From Hyphodiscus hymeniophilus (Eukaryota; Ascomycota; Leotiomycetes; Helotiales; Hyphodiscaceae): DNA of 64,000 nt. Below, piece by piece: positions 11,867-21,859 of the stretch. Each line of letters starts with the position of its first letter. Position 1 is the stretch's first letter. The notes beneath the pieces are model-generated. The model was not told the DNA's origin and searched no databases. It saw only the letters and a program-made list of their open reading frames with translations. The stretch lies in contig VNKQ01000010.1 in the NCBI GenBank assembly GCA_016508695.1, forward strand, positions 992,001 to 1,056,000, in the 5' to 3' direction. Both the position numbers and the translations under genes were made by a program.

Positions 11867-12664
11867 TAACAAGAGACCAGAGTACATCAACTCTTGGCAT
11901 CTCGCCGTCTAATCTTGCATCTTTCTTCTACTTTTGGTGCATGGTAATTTGCGGAATGGTGTGTACGACTTTCAGACTCTGGGTAATGATATTGGTTTTT
12001 ATTAGAGACACCTCGGAAAAGACGGGCTGGGAACCATCTTCTGGTGATTTGTCTTTTGAAAGATCCCGCGATCCTTACGAAGTGAAAGGTAGTCGTCTGA
12101 ACTTTCAATCCTTTGAGGCGAGGAAATGATCCGACTTCGAATGCTGCACGTTTAGAGGTGAAACTTGGAGCTATAGAGCCGAAGAGTATCAACGAAGATA
12201 AGCTTATGTACATGACTATTTCAATGCTATGTGAAATCCGCTGGTTAGGTACGACCGAAGATATACTTTATCTAGCTCTCCGAAATGGGTGTGATTCTTG
12301 TTCGGCTGATAATTGACGAGGAGTAAATATTCAGTTGGTGGTGCTTGGGGTGAGGTGCCTATCTGCAAGACTTCTTGCATCAATGCACTTTTGTTTTGAA
12401 GGTTAGATGCTCGTCCGAGTATCATGGATGGTCAGAGAAACTGTACGTTACCAATATGTAACCGTCGACTCGCTTACGGGCTAGGGGTAGGGGGGCTCGG
12501 AGACCTGTTGGGCGAGTCGGCGATTTACTGATGCTCCGAACAGCCGCTTACTGTAAGCAAGATGGACCCCGCTCTGATCTACTAACGTAGCTAAGACCTT
12601 GAGAAGAGTACGATCTACCAGTCGTCCCCTTTCCCTCCTACCTCTACTACATCCCCATTCAGCC
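11867..12664. other. Intergenic
   Basis: About 800 bases without a supported gene; frames are short and lack family features. The last 70 bases before the next start are rich in CCTCC/CTACC, a typical leader. Confidence 0.45.
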
Positions 12665-13834
12665 ATGGGCCGCTCGCTTTTGCTTGAGGTCCCAGGCGAG
12701 GTTCGTGAAGCCATTTACCACGAAGTCCTGTGCTCCTTGAACAACAAGCAAGACCTAGGCAACGACTACAAGAAGTACAACTTCGATTTCGGCCTATTCC
12801 GGACGTGTCGACAGATATACAATGAGGCACGCGAGGTCTTCCGCCGGGACAATATCTTCGTATCCGTCCAGACGCCGTGGCCCGAAGCACAGCAGCATGT
12901 TGCGATCGATGGCTATGTCCCCATCGTCATCTCCGGCGCCGCGGCGCAGAGGTTCGAGAACGAGCACCTGAGGGTCGTCATCGAGAGCGCGCTGTACGAA
13001 CTCCCCTACCAGCCCACTCGCAAGTTCGTCATCCTGCTCGACGACCTCCCGCAGTTCACCGAGATGTGGCATTATTCCGACCTCACGCACCCGGGTCTGA
13101 ACGCGCATCTGCGCTTGACGCTGAACATACGAGACCCGTACCAGCTGTCCTTCGAGCAAAGAGCGCTCCCGAAGGCTCTCCAGCGGAGGCTTCTCCGGCC
13201 GTTCGGGACATTGAAGGCGTTGTACGAGGTGAAAGTACATGGTGAACACTACGAGTCGGTCGCGAAGTCCATGAGGGCGGAGATGGCCGTCCCATATCCT
13301 GCGGTGGAAACGTGCCTGGAGGAAGCCACGCGACTAAAGAATGAGGGCAACGACGCTCTAAAGACACAGGAATACCACAAGGCCCTAAAGCTCTACCGGG
13401 AAGCGTTCCTCCATCTCATGATCGTCTGCGAGGGTCGGAGGAGATCCATATGGGGAGATGCGTACTTCCAAGTGCAGTGCAAGGGCGGGGCCTTCGATGG
13501 GCAAGAGGCCGGGATGGTGCGGTTCCTCCTGCGGCTCCGGCTCGTCTCCAACTCCATCATGGTCTACCTGAAGCTCGAGGACTACGACGAGGCTCGATTC
13601 TGGGGCATGAGATCCATCAACCTGATGCGAGGGGGCCCGTACGGCGACGAGGTGATGGTGGGGTTCCAGGGCGCTCCCGAAGTGGGTAAGATATACTACC
13701 GTACGGGGGTGGCTTTCAGGGAGATGGGAGACAGAACTGAGGCCCGCGACTTGTTCAAGATCGCGGCGAAATATCTACCAGTTGACAAGATTGTACAAAA
13801 GGACCTAGCGGCCTTATCACCAAGGATCATGTAA
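12665..13834 (+). CDS. TPR protein with 2EXR/F-box-like N-terminus
   Basis: Intronless, 389 residues from ATG 12665. GC content is higher than in the neighbours. The N-terminus has the pattern of fungal 2EXR/F-box-like proteins: LLEVPGEVREAIYHEVL, then FGLFRTCRQIYNEAREVF. A first tetratricopeptide repeat starts near residue 222 (ATRLKNEGNDALKTQEYHKA), and two weaker repeats follow, including IYYRTGVAFREMGDRTEARD near the end. TPRs hold protein partners. An adaptor linking a client to a ubiquitin ligase is a guess based on domain order. The closest alternative is a plain TPR protein of unknown role. Confidence 0.65.
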   Translation: MGRSLLLEVPGEVREAIYHEVLCSLNNKQDLGNDYKKYNFDFGLFRTCRQIYNEAREVFRRDNIFVSVQTPWPEAQQHVAIDGYVPIVISGAAAQRFENEHLRVVIESALYELPYQPTRKFVILLDDLPQFTEMWHYSDLTHPGLNAHLRLTLNIRDPYQLSFEQRALPKALQRRLLRPFGTLKALYEVKVHGEHYESVAKSMRAEMAVPYPAVETCLEEATRLKNEGNDALKTQEYHKALKLYREAFLHLMIVCEGRRRSIWGDAYFQVQCKGGAFDGQEAGMVRFLLRLRLVSNSIMVYLKLEDYDEARFWGMRSINLMRGGPYGDEVMVGFQGAPEVGKIYYRTGVAFREMGDRTEARDLFKIAAKYLPVDKIVQKDLAALSPRIM

Positions 13835-14229
13835 TAGGCAAGATTGATAAGTGTTTTTCAAAGTCGATTCACCTCCTTGCCGCGACAAGTAGGGGTGCCA
13901 GAAGCTCGTAACATCTTCATTCATCAATTGGGCCCTGCTTCTAAGCCATATAATTTATGGACCGCCATTGTTCACGCGTAGAGTCAGTGCGAAGGGGTGG
14001 AGCAGCGAAAGGATGTCACCCCGCCCCGGCCCCAACTACCTACTTTCATGATGCAATTCATCCGATACGAAGACGCATATCGAACTTACCGATGCAAATC
14101 AGTCTGCAATGTCACATGTTCCAAAGGCATGGTAGATATTTCAATTGAATACTACCCCATGATTCCGTTCGAATCCCACGCAATTATTTTTGTACCACAA
14201 GAAGTTCCGTTTTGTACTAATTTACAAGC
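13835..14229. other. Intergenic (convergent 3' ends)
   Basis: The TPR gene and the beta-propeller gene converge on this 395-base stretch. A GTTCGAATCCC near 14167 resembles a tRNA B box, but no cloverleaf can be built around it. Nothing else is seen. Confidence 0.5.
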
Positions 14230-15558
14230 CTAGGATGAAGGATAAATGGCCATGCCTTGAAGCCCTATCCTTGGTACATATTTGCTCAGATCAAACGTCT
14301 GCACCTCCTGTGGAGTCTTCCCCTGGTTGACCGAGTTTGTGTTCAACACACTGACGGCTGACGTACCTCTCAAGACATAGAGATAACTCCTATCGATCTT
14401 CGAATCGAAGGCACCGCCATTCGGGGCATCCAGACTGATGGCGCCCTTGTTTCCGCCGGTCTGGGGGTCAACGATGGTGATTATCCCCGTTCCTGCGTCG
14501 ATCGCAAACACCACACCGAAGCGAGGAGCGTACACCGACCAACAAATGGCCTTTTGCCCTGCGACCACGAGCTTGTACTGCACGGTGAACTTGAGGTCCG
14601 AAGAGACATCGACGAGAGCAGAGCCGAATGAAGGGTCTACGATGATGGCGTGGGCGTCATCGATGAAGGACACAGCAAAGTTGACATTGAGCTCAGCAGG
14701 ACGCGAGAGGACCGGGCGAGTGGAGATTGATCCATCCTTCTCAACAGGGTATGCGTAGATGAATCCTGGGTCCACGCCATTTCCTTTTATAGTCGCGATG
14801 AGAGCTGTTTGCGAAGGGTTGAAGACCAGATCAGAAGCTGTGCCTGGTGGACCGGAAGGGGGTGTAGTTTGGTTAAGAGAGAGAGGTCGAAGGTCGCCGA
14901 GTGGGGTGAGACCCTTGGCGTGGTCAGTTGAAAAGCATGTTATACCAGCCGTGGCTCCACCGTTGAGGACGCAGGCTATGACTGTTAGTGCAAGTATTCT
15001 GAGCAGGACGTTGATGCGTCATACCTGTCTTAAGATTTGGAGAGTAGGCCACTGTCTGTGGGAATTCGCCTTTGGTACTGGCAGGTTTGCCGACGAGAGT
15101 TGGGTGTTGGGGGTCGTCTTTGTTGATGAAGAACATTGACAAAGTGTTACTTCCGGAGTTGACAGCGAAGAGATACTGTTCAAGATCAGAAAGGGCTGGT
15201 AGATGATCGATTGTTTACACTTACATCTTGGGAGACTACAACTGCGTCTTGAGAGAACAACGCATCTAAGGAAGTTTTAGCGGTGTTCTTGAAGGTGGGC
15301 GCTTTACATACCCACGGTATTGACCGTCGAAGGTCCAGTGGTTTGAGCTGTCAATCCAATAAGACCTTTGCCTCCAGTGGGTGTGAAGACTGGGCTTGAA
15401 AGACTTCCATCTTCGACCGATACTTTCAAAGAAACAATGCTTGAGCCGGCAGGGTCAACGTTGAGGACGTATGCTGCTCTGTTGTCTGGATTGTCCTTGC
15501 GGACAATGGCAGCTGCAGAGACCAGCGAAGGGACAATGAGATACGCGAGAACGTGCAT
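14230..15558 (-). CDS. Secreted lactonase-family beta-propeller protein
   Basis: Four exons on the minus strand are inferred: 15558-15312, 15265-15225, 15175-15025 and 14975-14230, giving 394 residues. All introns have GT-AG borders, and the joined frame is consistent. The N-terminus MHVLAYLIVPSLVSAAAIVR looks like a signal peptide followed by a basic (possibly Kex2-like) site. The body shows repeated blade-like segments (YLFAVNSGSNTLSMFFI, VYAPRFGVVFAIDAGTGIIT, SYLYVLRGTSAVSVLN) typical of 7-bladed YVTN/6-phosphogluconolactonase or 3-carboxymuconate-cyclase-like proteins. Members are often annotated as cyclases, but the secreted fungal group has no proven substrate. An upstream in-frame ATG at 15624 would add 22 residues from a direct repeat and bury the signal peptide, so it is not preferred. 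Confidence 0.8.
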
Positions 15559-15575
15559 GTTGACTGAGACAGCGA

Positions 15576-15622
15576 CTGAGTGCTGAGTGAGACTCGAGAA
15601 GGCTGAGTGCTGAGTGAGACTC
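15576..15622. repeat. 20-bp perfect direct repeat
   Basis: CTGAGTGCTGAGTGAGACTC occurs at 15576-15595 and 15603-15622 (27-base period), just upstream of the beta-propeller start codon on the minus strand, probably inside its 5' leader. It could be a regulatory duplication or simple slippage. Confidence 0.8.
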
Positions 15623-17883
15623 AAGATTGGAATGGCTCGATCGCCAAGAAAATGTTAACGATCCTACTTCTTATATACTTTCGCATGGTGAGTGCAGGGT
15701 CCTAACTTGCTTTACCAATCTGACCACCAGCGCGCGGCTTGACTGCAAGGTGGATGCTGAAGACCATCGTATGCATACAGCCGGATTATAATTGCCTCAA
15801 GTTTAACGATGAAGTGGCGATACTATCGATCACCTTCGCCATGTCAAATGCCACTAAGGCTATTCGAAGCTCTCTCATCTGAACGAACCTTGAGTGTTTG
15901 GACAACTTTGCAGCCTTTTCACGGCCTCCGGCATAATGATTCCAAAGATTTCAATTGGCAGACCGTCCGATTGGTCTGCTGAATGGGATAAAGGTCGCCG
16001 GTACCTGGTTCATGGGCCCGTGGAATGGAGCGATGATTGCAAGGACTATGCACTGTGCCGCTCAGGCATGTACTAACCGGGTAACCCGCAGCCAATATGC
16101 AGATGATTCCAAAGGTGGAGAAACTCCACGATAGACTCTTGTGGAGTTTGACACCACCAGCATAGCTGCACGGGAATCGGCTTGAGCATGGCCTCGCCCC
16201 TTCACGACCAGCACTCTGATCCACGAAAACACTCTCGGAAATCAACCACACTTTGATGCTCGAACGTATCGGGTCTTATGTCAGAAGTGGACACGGAAGT
16301 CAGCACAACGAGATGGATCCGTCGGCTTTCGAGGACACTTATTCTCATATCAGAGTCGTAAGTTTTGGAAACATGTTGATTTCGGCTCCGTCTCGCTTCT
16401 CCAAGATTTCGTCTGATCCCTTAAAAATCGAGCGGGGTTATCTCAAAGGTTAATGATCCTCCGCTTCACGGTACATCGGTACCTGAGAGACGTATACTAG
16501 AAGTGAGGAGTAAATGAAAGGGTGGAGGTTGCATAAGCGGGATGGAATCTTCCTTCGGCGAACAAGGGGTATGTTTGGACCTAACCTGGTTGGGAAGGAG
16601 GTACCCGAGTAAGGAGGAGGAGCTATGACTTGACAAAGTGATGAGAGCTTCGTAGAGCCGCATGTTCCCACTACTTCAATACGTTTTTTGCATTGCTCTG
16701 GCCGCTATATAGCTATACTCTTAGAATGTTCTCAATGTGGTCTTATGTCTTATATTCTTTACCATGCCATTATACAACAAGAGGGACCTTTAGAAGAAGA
16801 AGTAGGAGACGCCGCAAGGCTTAACAAGGTTCTCCTTCGGAGAATATGTGACGAGCTGACAGGCGAGATAGATATTTGGAATATATCAAGCTTGCAACTG
16901 GTTGATGGTTGCTCAGCAGTAGACTCTTGGCATGAGTTCCCAGATTCCTACCCCTCCTACCCTCTACTAGTAGCCCATACATGCTTCTTCCTAGCCTTAC
17001 GCTAAGAGCCTTTACACCCCAAATTTTTGCGAGGGGAGGAGACTTACATACTTACTGTATCACTACTCGCCCCTCTACCAACCACCCCCTTGTGGTAATG
17101 AGCAGACTTCGCTCGAAAATGGTATAGTTAGGTAGACGTAAGATGAACATCCTGCAAGAAATCATGTCATTCTCTTTCTTTTGCAATCTAGAACAGTTGG
17201 GGCATGCGGGCTAGCCTCGATCTCTGTCTTCTATCAACGGAGTGAGCAGCCTGAACGAATATCCTCTCATATTGTTACATACCAAAGAAGCAGGCATTCC
17301 TCTGCTTTGTCTTTTGCTTCAGGCCTCAAGGTATCTCAAGCTCCTTCTTACTAGTCAACCATTCCCCTTTCCAAGGATCCAGACCGTTCACTCTATCTGT
17401 CTCGCGGTGGCAATCTCTCTCTTTAGCCCTTGAAGTACCACCTACCTATACACCCCTCAATTCACTCTACCCCTCAATTCACTCTACCCCGAAGTTCCTC
17501 TACAGTCCTCCGCACACGATTGTGGCTACTCGCCCAAGTCCAACACTTCGTATCTCCCAGTCATATCAACAGACGCCATAGAAGTCAAAGCATGAAGAGA
17601 CACGAAAGTCACGTTCCACTCACAAACAATTTTCAAGACACCGAGCGCCGTTGACTTCCAGTGAGGTATTTGATGCTAGTCGCTCAGATGATCTGAAATA
17701 ATCAGATGCTGATCGCTTGTCATATATCTGTGTGTGCGCTGAAGATAGGACAGTGCGCGTTGAGGCTCAGCGTCTAGAGATGGTTGACTCGTCTCTTGTG
17801 GAAGTCTGTTGCAAAATAGAATGGTCATTCTTCCATTAGGCATTATCTCGTACATCACCCTCATTCCTTCTTCCCCTCTGCAA
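15623..17883. other. Intergenic, 2.3 kb
   Basis: No complete gene is supported. A minus-strand stretch around 16090-16160 reads like a short membrane segment (SFSTFGIICILAAGYP) without flanking support, and a 105-codon plus frame at 16688-17005 has no recognisable features. Either could be decayed gene sequence. Confidence 0.4.
17453..17486. repeat. 17-bp tandem duplication
   Basis: CCCCTCAATTCACTCTA occurs twice head to tail (17453-17469 and 17470-17486), followed by CCCC. Minor; no coding context. Confidence 0.85.
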
Positions 17884-18496
17884 CTAGTCTTCTACAACAC
17901 AGCAAACCATGGCACAGCCAGCAACTGCACCCAGGATCCCATTAATGACATCTGTAGGCGCAGCTACTCCAGTACCGGACGAGCTCGTCTGACTCAAACT
18001 TCCCCTCCGAGAGGCTGCCGAAGCCTGGCTCGTGGCTCCATTTAACGTCGTCTTCGCCCCACTGCTTGGATTCTAAGCGCTCATTGTAGGAACCAATTTA
18101 GCCACGGCCGCGGAACCCCTTAATGTACCCGCACTCTGACTACCCGTAGGTGTGAAGTCGGAACTGACAGCTGTCTGGCTTGTAAAGTGATCACTCATGC
18201 CAGTCGCCCCAGACACGCTGCTGCCTCCTTCGCTAAATCTGGAGAAGATATCCGCGAATTCCACAGTGGGAGTACCGGAACAGAGGAGGTTCGAGGCGGA
18301 TGTTATGATCATGTTGAAGGCGTTGACTCTGGATTCCTGTTCAGACCGTGCGCCGTGAACTGGGAAAGCGAAAGATCAGCGTGAGGGTGTCCGGAGCTCG
18401 TGCGCTCAAGACGTACCATAATCGCATTGCAAACATCCACTCCAATCCTCGAAGAAGCTTCTCCCACATATGCATTCTGCATGCGCCTCGGGGCCT
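17884..18496 (-). pseudogene. Broken Cys-rich secreted/surface protein
   Basis: Minus strand. From an acceptor ending CTAG (18500-18497), the frame reads a Cys-rich motif ECICGRSFFEDWSGCLQCDY, then an intron (donor GTACGT near 18416, acceptor CCCAG near 18358), then a Ser/Thr-rich body starting HGARSEQESRVNAFNMIITS. The C-x-C...C-x2-C pattern followed by a Ser/Thr/Gly-rich tail and a hydrophobic C-terminus (INGILGAVAGCAMVCCVVED) is that of small fungal secreted or GPI-type surface proteins. A TAG at 18075-18073 interrupts the frame; 62 further sense codons follow in the same frame before the natural-looking stop at 17886-17884. No first exon with a signal peptide is found upstream. I read this as a pseudogene with a lost 5' end and a nonsense mutation; an unusual splice form is the alternative. 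Confidence 0.6.
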
Positions 18497-18730
18497 AGCG
18501 TGTTGGTAGATACCAATTACTTGGAGAGGGGAGAAATATGGGCAAACCTACAAATTTTCGAGGAGTCTGATGTCAAGTACAAACTGCCAGAAGATCTTGA
18601 AGAACTTTTTTTAAAAGAACAAAATCACAATCCAACGGTTGTGCAGAAGATGTGGAATTGGTATTGGGAACTTGCAAAAGCAGAGAAAGAGAGCAAATCT
18701 AGTGGTAATGGTAAATTTTTAGCTTATTAG
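18497..18730 (+). pseudogene. Protein-like fragment, charged helix type
   Basis: A plus-strand frame ending at a TAG (18728-18730) reads like real protein: LERGEIWANLQIFEESDVKY, an acidic helix (PEDLEELFLKEQ) and MWNWYWELAKAEKES. Base composition is more AT-rich than the surroundings. It starts where the first exon of the opposite-strand Cys-rich gene should be. No start codon with good context and no family match is known to me. Probably a relic of another gene that moved or was left here. Confidence 0.35.
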
Positions 18731-18799
18731 CTTTCTTTGACACCTGGCAAGGGGTGGCATTTTAGCACTATCTTGTGCCGGAATATCGGGATTGCGTTA

Positions 18800-18952
18800 C
18801 TATGCAAGACAGACATTGGAGGGAGATAGATTTGTATTGAATACATTATCGACGGGAGCGGAGAACTCGATGTCCAACTTGCTCTCGAGCACGACAACGG
18901 AAATATTATCGAGGCTGTGAATACCCTGGAAGGTATCAACATGAAGACGCAT
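18800..18952 (-). pseudogene. Protein-like fragment, 50 codons
   Basis: Minus-strand frame from ATG 18952 to TAG 18800. The sequence (LHVDTFQGIHSLDNISVVVL, then LDIEFSAPVDNVFNTN) has alternating hydrophobic pattern and balanced composition, unlike chance frames nearby. There is a splice-acceptor-like CCTAG just before the ATG, so it may be a 3' exon remnant. I do not recognise the family. Confidence 0.3.
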
Positions 18953-19625
18953 TCCTAGGGAAATCGTTCATGCAGAATGTCATAACTCTAACAGAAATTG
19001 GACGTTATTTGCCAAGATGTAGTAAGAGGGTGCATGCAAAGCCATCCCGCAAGTTGCTGAAGAGGATTTGAATCGAGAAGCTGAGTTCTTGTATACTTTG
19101 GAGAGACAGCAGACGAAGCAGATGAAGGAGGACATATATAGGAGAGGTTGCAGATTAGCAGCACAAACTTTGAGTTCAAGACCATGACTTCATGCGCATC
19201 GCTGGATGTAGGTACCGGAATCACAACATTTCGGCCTCGAGTTGCGTGCCCAAGATCGCCCCGGGAAGAGCCTTGGCCGCCCATGGGAGATGGACCCGAT
19301 ATACTGGTCGCCCCGACGCAACACGGCCCCGCTTTTGCTGGTACCTGAAAGGCCTTGAACGCAGTAAAGTGGAAGGGAGATGCCGGTGAAGCAAGGATTT
19401 GAAGATGGGGATGACAAGAAGGTGACGGCATCTTTAGGTAAATCCGAGACGGCAGATTTGGAACAAAGAATCGTGTTTAAGCTGCGTTTAACTTCGTTCC
19501 TCATGTACAATGAACCGTGTGTATCTTCCAGCCATCGAAAAAGCATCGCAAAAGCATCGCATCGGTACCTCTTTCCATCGTTCGTCCTCCACCGGTGGTA
19601 TCTTTGTGTCGATGAGGGGGAGCGC
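18953..19625. other. Region downstream of metallothionein-like gene
   Basis: Contains the 3' flank of the minus-strand Cys-rich gene. Several overlapping frames are open on both strands, but none has a recognisable motif. Nothing further is supported. Confidence 0.4.
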
Positions 19626-20027
19626 TTAGCAGCAGGACTCGCCGCATGAGCAGCCGCAGCCTGGATTTGACTGGTTAGCATTGGTCTTCGAGTGAAGGTT
19701 GGCGTTATCGTCACTTGAGCCTTCTACTCATGCCAGGACTCAAGAATACAGACTCGGTAGGATTGAAGTCAAGAAAGGACGGAAAATAAGTCATCTACTC
19801 ACAATCGCAGCCAGCAGATTCACCACCACGCATGCTGAGATCGGTGGTCATCTCGGGAGCAACAGCCTACGATTCGATGACAATCAGCGAAAGGTTCCTG
19901 GGCGGTGGGTATGCCGAGGGGCCAAGATAAAGCTTGGGATGACAAGACTTACGGGCTGCTGGGTCTCGACGCCGGTGTTGGCGGTCATCTCGACGGCTTG
20001 GCTGGGCTGTTCGGTGATGGAAGGCAT
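19626..20027 (-). CDS. Small metallothionein-like Cys-rich protein
   Basis: Too short and too spliced to show as a simple frame. Minus strand, three exons: 20027-19953, 19866-19803 and 19720-19626, giving 77 residues. Exon 1 encodes an acidic/Gln-rich leader (MPSITEQPSQAVEMTANTGV). Exon 2 ends in MRGGESAGCD. Exon 3 begins by completing a Cys codon and ends GCGCSCGESCC. Seven Cys are present, five of them in an 11-residue tail with C-x-C and C-C pairs, the signature of thiolate metal binding. Introns are 86 and 82 bases with GTAAGT and GTGAGT donors. The last acceptor lies in TGAG-TAG-AAG: AAG gives Cys, GAG gives Leu-Glu-Gly in the same frame, and TAG gives an immediate stop. A role in copper/zinc/cadmium handling is inferred from Cys spacing; no signal peptide, so cytosolic. 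Confidence 0.65.
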
Positions 20028-21859
20028 GATTCTAACTGAAAATGCAACGTTATTCGCCGAGGTCTGGTGAAAGGTGCATGCAAAGCACAGTACGTGGAGT
20101 AGCTCTGGAAGTGGACATAGACTTACTTACTCTTGAGTCTTAATATGTGAATTGATGAAAGGATAGCTGAATTTGAGGATGAGGATTGAGGTATTTATTT
20201 GAGAGGACTCTCGAGAGGTCTTGCGAGGGGATCTTGGTTTTGTACCTTGGTTACTTGGTTTCAGATAAGGGAAGCGGAGAGAGTCCACCCACCGCCTTTT
20301 CCAGCTCTCGCCTATTTGCCGTTGATCGAATCATGCGACGCCCGTCCAGAATACTCGCTGGAAAGGGAAACTGGCACGTATCAAACACGTTGTTCCTGTC
20401 CAGTCAGTACCCACCCGTGATGTCAATCAATGGTGTTGCGCAGTTTCGCAAGAGGATCAACGGTCAGCAAGCAAGAGTTCGTGCATGTGTTGCGCAGACA
20501 ACACCTCAATCGTTGGATTCCGATCGAGAAAGGAAGGCAACTCGCATCATCTCGCATACTCGCACACTCGCATACTACAAATACACTCTTCGAGTAGAGT
20601 AGGTGATCGATGGATGCTTCAACCCGTTGTCAGAGTGTCCACGAGCTCATGACAGAGGCTGCTGCAGACCATCGGAGACGGAGAAGTGGACAAACAATAC
20701 GAACTCGAGTTTGCTGGCAAAGCCCATCATCGCCCAGGAAGACGACAGACTTGGCTCTCAGTCTACCAGAATGTCACTTTGCTCAGCATGACTCTTTCAC
20801 ATCTCGCGTCCTTCAGGAATTGAGCATTGAGTCTCTGCCCATTCCCAAGAGCTTTTCTGCGGTCTCGACTTGCTGTCCAACGACCAATGCGGTATTGTAT
20901 TCCGGGGATTCAATTCCTTGTTGCGGGGGAACACAAGAATTCGTTCCTTCGTTCGCCTTGGTGTTCAATCAGGAGAACAGTGCATGCGGGCATGTATACT
21001 TCGAATATTACTCCGACCTCAAGCATCACTCCATTCACTTCCGCATTCCCCCTCGCCCAAAATTGCTTCAGTGTTCAATGTCAAACAATGTTCAATGCTG
21101 CAGTCCGACACCACTACAATATTGGATTGAGACAAATGGGCTTACAAGGTCGAGCCTCATTGGCCTCGCTTCCCAATCATGCATTCAGCTCTGAATATCG
21201 AGTTCCCCTATGGCCATTGTCACAGCCAGCCTTCGATGCTACAGTACCAATCCCAACCCTCCTTTTTCAAAGATGGGGAAACGCCGCCTATCCTGTCAAC
21301 TTTCCTGTCCTCTTCCAAGCAAACAAATACCCACGATACGAGGGCTAGCCGTTGAAGCCCACTGGTGCAGTGGTGGCAGTGGTGGGACATTAGTGTGAAT
21401 CCTTCATTTCCAGTACTTGACGCCATTCACACCAAAACCCCCTTGACTCATGCAAGAGCTTAAAGAAGTGGTCCAAGTTGGGCGGCTTCGGAACCGCAGT
21501 CTGCCTGATCCCAGGCCGATTTCTTCCAAGTTGTCGCTTCCCGTTCCCAAATTGGGACACAAGGCTGAAGCTGTGGGGCATTTGGCGTGGCCAAGGAGGG
21601 CTCATTCTTGTTGAACCTCTCACAATGCCGGAGGACCCTTGATGCGGCTGAGTTGCAGATGAGGTGTACTGATCTAGGAGCTCCTCCTTGTGAGAGAATA
21701 GTTTCTTTTTATGCCGATCATTCCTCGTTCCATTTCTTGAGCCTGATCGTCTATATAGGCCTTATCGGCCCCCTCTGTATATCACATTCGCATACGGAGC
21801 ATAAATCTCAAATCTACGCATTCTTTCAACCCCCAAATCCTTAATTAACAACCAGCACA
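20028..21859. other. Intergenic, 1.8 kb
   Basis: Divergent region between the metallothionein-like gene and the MARVEL gene. Several 60-190-codon frames overlap on the plus strand (20.6-21.3 kb), but they share no domain pattern, are Cys/Ser/His-rich as chance frames often are, and compete with each other. Repeated CTCGCAT/CTCGCAC units occur near 20540-20580. A TATATA-like stretch lies near 21752. Confidence 0.4.

Noticed and set aside
14160..14180. tRNA B-box-like GTTCGAATCCC
   Set aside because: The flanks do not pair as a T stem and no A box lies at the right distance.
15560..15624. Upstream ATG at 15624 as start of the beta-propeller protein
   Set aside because: It would add 22 residues encoded by a direct repeat and hide a clear signal peptide beginning at 15558.
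15919..16251. Minus frame with a short membrane-like segment
   Set aside because: Only about 16 residues look membrane-like; no neighbouring spans or splice-linked exons could be found.
16688..17005. 105-codon plus frame
   Set aside because: No recognisable features and no supporting context.
18988..19431. 147-codon minus frame downstream of the Cys-rich gene
   Set aside because: Composition is irregular and other frames are open at the same place; probably 3' flank.
20610..21348. Overlapping frames of 170-194 codons
   Set aside because: Three overlapping frames compete, rich in Ser, Cys and His, none with a domain pattern.
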